NCBI GenBank assembly: GCA_910579015.1
Contig: CAJTRO010000049.1
Span: 1 to 25,960, forward strand
DNA: 25,960 nt
Direction of reading: 5' to 3'
From: an uncultured Dorea sp.
GTDB taxonomy: Bacteria > Bacillota_A > Clostridia > Lachnospirales > Lachnospiraceae
The position numbers were made by a program, and so were the translations under genes. Below, one piece after another: positions 23,785-25,960 of this stretch (positions are counted from its first letter, which is position 1; every line of letters begins with the position of its first letter). The notes below the pieces were generated by a model. It searched no databases and was not told the DNA's origin. It saw only the letters and a list, made by a program, of their open reading frames with translations.

Positions 23785-25098
23785 ATGGAACTTACAAGAA
23801 CTCAAAAAAGACAAAGATTACTCATGATGATGTCCGGCGCGTTTGCGATCTTCTTCACCGGATTTCCCCACGTATGGTCTATCTATCAGCCATATGTGAT
23901 GGAACAGGCGGGATGGTCCCAGGGGCAGGCGTCCATGTGCTTCTATCTGGCGCTCAGTGCGTTTGTTTTCGGAAATATCATCGGCGGGAGGATCCAGGAT
24001 CAGTATGATCCAAGAATCGCCGCATTTATCGGAGGAGGCGTCTTCACGGCGGGAATCCTGTTGTCTGCCTTCCTGATCATTCCGTCGCCCGTCCCCATCT
24101 ATCTGACCTATGGGGTGATGCAGGGCTTCGGACAGGGGATGATCTATACGACGATCATTTCCACTGCGCAGAAATGGTTCCCGGGGCGTACCGGGTTCGC
24201 GTCCGGCGTGGTGATCACGGCAAACGGGCTGTGCGGGTTCTTCCTTGCGCCGGTGAGTCGGACGCTCCTGGAAGCGGGAGGGCCAAAGCTTGCATTTCTT
24301 GTGATAGGATCGGCTGTTGCCGTATCCTGGATCTTATATAGTATATTTCTAAGCCTTCCGGATCCCCTGTGGAGAAAGAAGGAGGAAGAAAGACTTGCCG
24401 CCGGACAGGGAAACCATACGGAGCTTAACCAGAAGCAGTACACGGCTTCTGAGATGATGAGGACCAGAAGCTTCTATCTTCTGCTTGCAACGATGCTGTT
24501 TGGACTGCTCTCGTATTTCATGCTGTCGCCGGTGTCCCAGACCTATCAGATCGAGATGGGGATTCCGGTATCGGCTGCCGTAAGCGCGGTTATGTTCGGC
24601 TCGGTTATGAACGCGGGGACAAGGCTTCTGCTTCCCACACTTGCAGATAAGGCGGGAAGGAGCATCTGTATCAAGGGAGTTCTGGCAGTGTCGGTTGCGG
24701 CAATGCTGGTACTATCTACGGCGCATTCCTATGCGGTAACGGCGGCGATCATCGTGATGTATGGCTGTTACGGCGGGATCATGGGAAGCTTTCCGTCCTT
24801 TACCAGCTCGGTGTTCGGACTTGAGCACGCGGGAGAAAACTATGGATTCGTTATGTTCGGTATTGTGATCGCCACCTTCGGAGCGCCGGCGGTCACAGGG
24901 TTTATCACAGGAAATGGCTATGGTATGCAGGCAGTGTTCGCGGTGGGTGTGATATCTGCATTGACCGCATTGATCTGTATGATGCTGCTTGGCAGGGAAT
25001 TAAAGAGGATAGACGGATCGCAGGATCTGGCGGCAAAAAAGGAGGTACAAAGAGATGGCACTGGTAACGATGAAAAAACTGTTAGAGCAGGCAGGTAA
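23785..25098 (+). CDS. MFS transporter, OFA (oxalate/formate antiporter-like) family
   Basis: About 437 residues with twelve hydrophobic segments and a charged central loop (WRKKEEERLAAGQGNHTELN). The N-terminal half has the family-like FFTGFPHVWSIYQPYVMEQA, the loop GGRIQDQYDPRIAAFIGG (an MFS loop 2-3 motif) and GFGQGMIYTTIISTAQKWFP. ATG 23785 is chosen because relatives start just before the RTQKR segment. TTG 23746, overlapping the dehydrogenase gene, is possible, and neither has a strong ribosome binding site, so translation may be coupled. OFA carriers usually move small monocarboxylates or dicarboxylates, so export of an acid end product or import of an acidic substrate fits. The C-terminus overlaps the aldolase gene by 44 bases. 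Confidence 0.82.
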   Translation: MELTRTQKRQRLLMMMSGAFAIFFTGFPHVWSIYQPYVMEQAGWSQGQASMCFYLALSAFVFGNIIGGRIQDQYDPRIAAFIGGGVFTAGILLSAFLIIPSPVPIYLTYGVMQGFGQGMIYTTIISTAQKWFPGRTGFASGVVITANGLCGFFLAPVSRTLLEAGGPKLAFLVIGSAVAVSWILYSIFLSLPDPLWRKKEEERLAAGQGNHTELNQKQYTASEMMRTRSFYLLLATMLFGLLSYFMLSPVSQTYQIEMGIPVSAAVSAVMFGSVMNAGTRLLLPTLADKAGRSICIKGVLAVSVAAMLVLSTAHSYAVTAAIIVMYGCYGGIMGSFPSFTSSVFGLEHAGENYGFVMFGIVIATFGAPAVTGFITGNGYGMQAVFAVGVISALTALICMMLLGRELKRIDGSQDLAAKKEVQRDGTGNDEKTVRAGR

Positions 25099-25900
25099 GG
25101 AGAACAGGGGCGTGGGCGCGTTCAGCGTCGGCAATATGGAGATGGTCAAGGGAGCCGTTTGGGCGGCAGAAGAGCTTGACACGCCTATTATCCTTCAGAT
25201 CGCGGAGGTACGGCTTCCCCATTCCCCGCTTGCCCTCATGGGGCCGATGATGGTGCAGGCGGCGAAGGAAGCGAAGGTGGACGTGGCGGTCCATCTGGAC
25301 CACGGGCTTACGATGGAGACGGTGAAGAAAGCGCTGGAGCTTGGATTTACCTCTGTGATGTACGACAGTTCCACCTATCCCTTTGATGAAAATATGGCGC
25401 GCACCAGGGAAGTCGTAGAGATTGCGAAGAAATACGGAGCAACCGTAGAGGCGGAGCTTGGATTGGTGGGAGGCAGTGAGGACGGAAGCTGTGACCACGG
25501 GATCCGCTGTACGGATCCGGAGGATGCGAAGGCCTTCTGCGAGAACACGGGGATCGACGCGCTTGCTGTCGCCATCGGGAACGCGCATGGGAATTACCCG
25601 GTTGCGCCGACACTGGCGTTTGACGTGCTGGAAGAGATCGACCAGAAGACAGAGATCCCATTGGTACTGCACGGCGGGAGCGGGATCACAGACGAAGATT
25701 TCAGGCGCGCTATTTCCCTTGGGATCGTGAAGGTGAATATTGCGACGGCAAGCTTCAACCAGCTGACGAAGCGGGCAGAGGAGTATTTCCGGACAGAAGG
25801 GGCTCATAATTACTTCAAGCTGAATGAAGCCATGGTTCAGGGTACATATGAGAATGTACGGCACCATATAGAAGTTTTTAATTGTAAGAAGCCGTTATAA
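25055..25900 (+). CDS. iolJ: Class II aldolase, probable 6-phospho-5-dehydro-2-deoxygluconate aldolase
   Basis: A zinc-dependent aldolase of the fructose-bisphosphate aldolase II family, 281 residues. His80, catalytic Asp82 and zinc ligand His83 are in VHLDHG. EAELGLVGG is the loop region, His178 is in GNAHGNYP and His206 is in LHGGSG. In the iol context it should split 2-deoxy-5-keto-gluconate 6-phosphate into dihydroxyacetone phosphate and malonate semialdehyde. Ordinary fructose-bisphosphate or tagatose-bisphosphate aldolase cannot be excluded by sequence. AAAGGAGG (25038-25045) and the start lie inside the end of the MFS gene. The shared promoter type with iolCDBA supports the iolJ call. 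Confidence 0.8.
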   Translation: MALVTMKKLLEQAGKENRGVGAFSVGNMEMVKGAVWAAEELDTPIILQIAEVRLPHSPLALMGPMMVQAAKEAKVDVAVHLDHGLTMETVKKALELGFTSVMYDSSTYPFDENMARTREVVEIAKKYGATVEAELGLVGGSEDGSCDHGIRCTDPEDAKAFCENTGIDALAVAIGNAHGNYPVAPTLAFDVLEEIDQKTEIPLVLHGGSGITDEDFRRAISLGIVKVNIATASFNQLTKRAEEYFRTEGAHNYFKLNEAMVQGTYENVRHHIEVFNCKKPL

Positions 25901-25925
25901 ATTTCTAAATGAAAAAGTCTTTTAA

Positions 25926-25946
25926 TCCCCCATCTGAGATGGGGGA
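25926..25946. repeat. Perfect palindrome near the right window edge
   Basis: TCCCCCATCT (25926-25935) and AGATGGGGGA (25937-25946) are perfect inverted arms around one base, so the hairpin loop would be three to five bases. No T-run follows on the plus strand; on the minus strand ATTAAAAGACTTTTT follows. It may end the iolJ transcript or be a subterminal hairpin of an IS200/IS605-type element beginning to the right. Confidence 0.45.
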
Positions 25947-25960
25947 ACAGGCAAAGCCGT

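Overview
The window looks like a chromosomal segment of a gut-type Firmicute, most plausibly a Lachnospiraceae (Clostridium cluster XIVa). The evidence is strong AGGAGG ribosome binding sites, the codon use, and protein sequences that resemble that family (a Dpp-type importer with a lipoprotein, an OFA-type MFS carrier, an iol cluster). The species is not determined. No rRNA, tRNA or CRISPR array is visible.

Region 1 (1-1492) holds the tail of an unrecognised ORF at the left edge, a terminator-like hairpin and an intact aldo/keto reductase. Region 2 (1487-7181) is a gene graveyard. On the minus strand lies an operon of response regulator, ABC ATPase, ABC permease and histidine kinase in which every gene is damaged: the regulator and permease have in-frame internal losses, the ATPase has a one-base frameshift, and the kinase has its H-box joined almost directly to its N-box. 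An intact, AT-rich AAA ATPase/PD-(D/E)XK gene follows. Then come an AraC-type regulator without its DNA-binding half, and a maltose O-acetyltransferase relic that lacks hexapeptide repeats and is split by a 159-bp MITE-like palindromic element. That element has a clean TA target duplication, and removing it restores the reading frame.

Region 3 (7182-13511) is an inositol catabolic unit iolC-iolD-iolB-iolA behind a strong promoter. Region 4 (13560-22460) is a GntR/FCD regulator, a complete dipeptide-type ABC importer (dppB, C, D, F and the lipoprotein dppA) and two overlapping amidohydrolase-fold genes. The first of these has lost all five recognisable metal ligands, while the second keeps them. 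Region 5 (22463-25900) is an iron-dependent alcohol dehydrogenase, an OFA-family MFS carrier and an iolJ-type class II aldolase.

Regions 3 and 5 belong together. Their promoters, 15 kb apart, share one architecture: a -35 TTGAAA, a 17-base spacer containing the palindrome CACGCGTG, a -10 TATTRT, and downstream CACGCAA repeats at identical distances. IolD, IolB, IolC and IolJ would open the cyclitol ring and yield dihydroxyacetone phosphate plus malonate semialdehyde. IolA would make acetyl-CoA from the semialdehyde, and the alcohol dehydrogenase may be a reductive outlet (inference). iolG, iolE and an obvious inositol importer are not in the window. The GntR-Dpp-amidohydrolase block sits between the two halves under a different operator, so it is either an insertion or the uptake and hydrolysis arm for a conjugated substrate.
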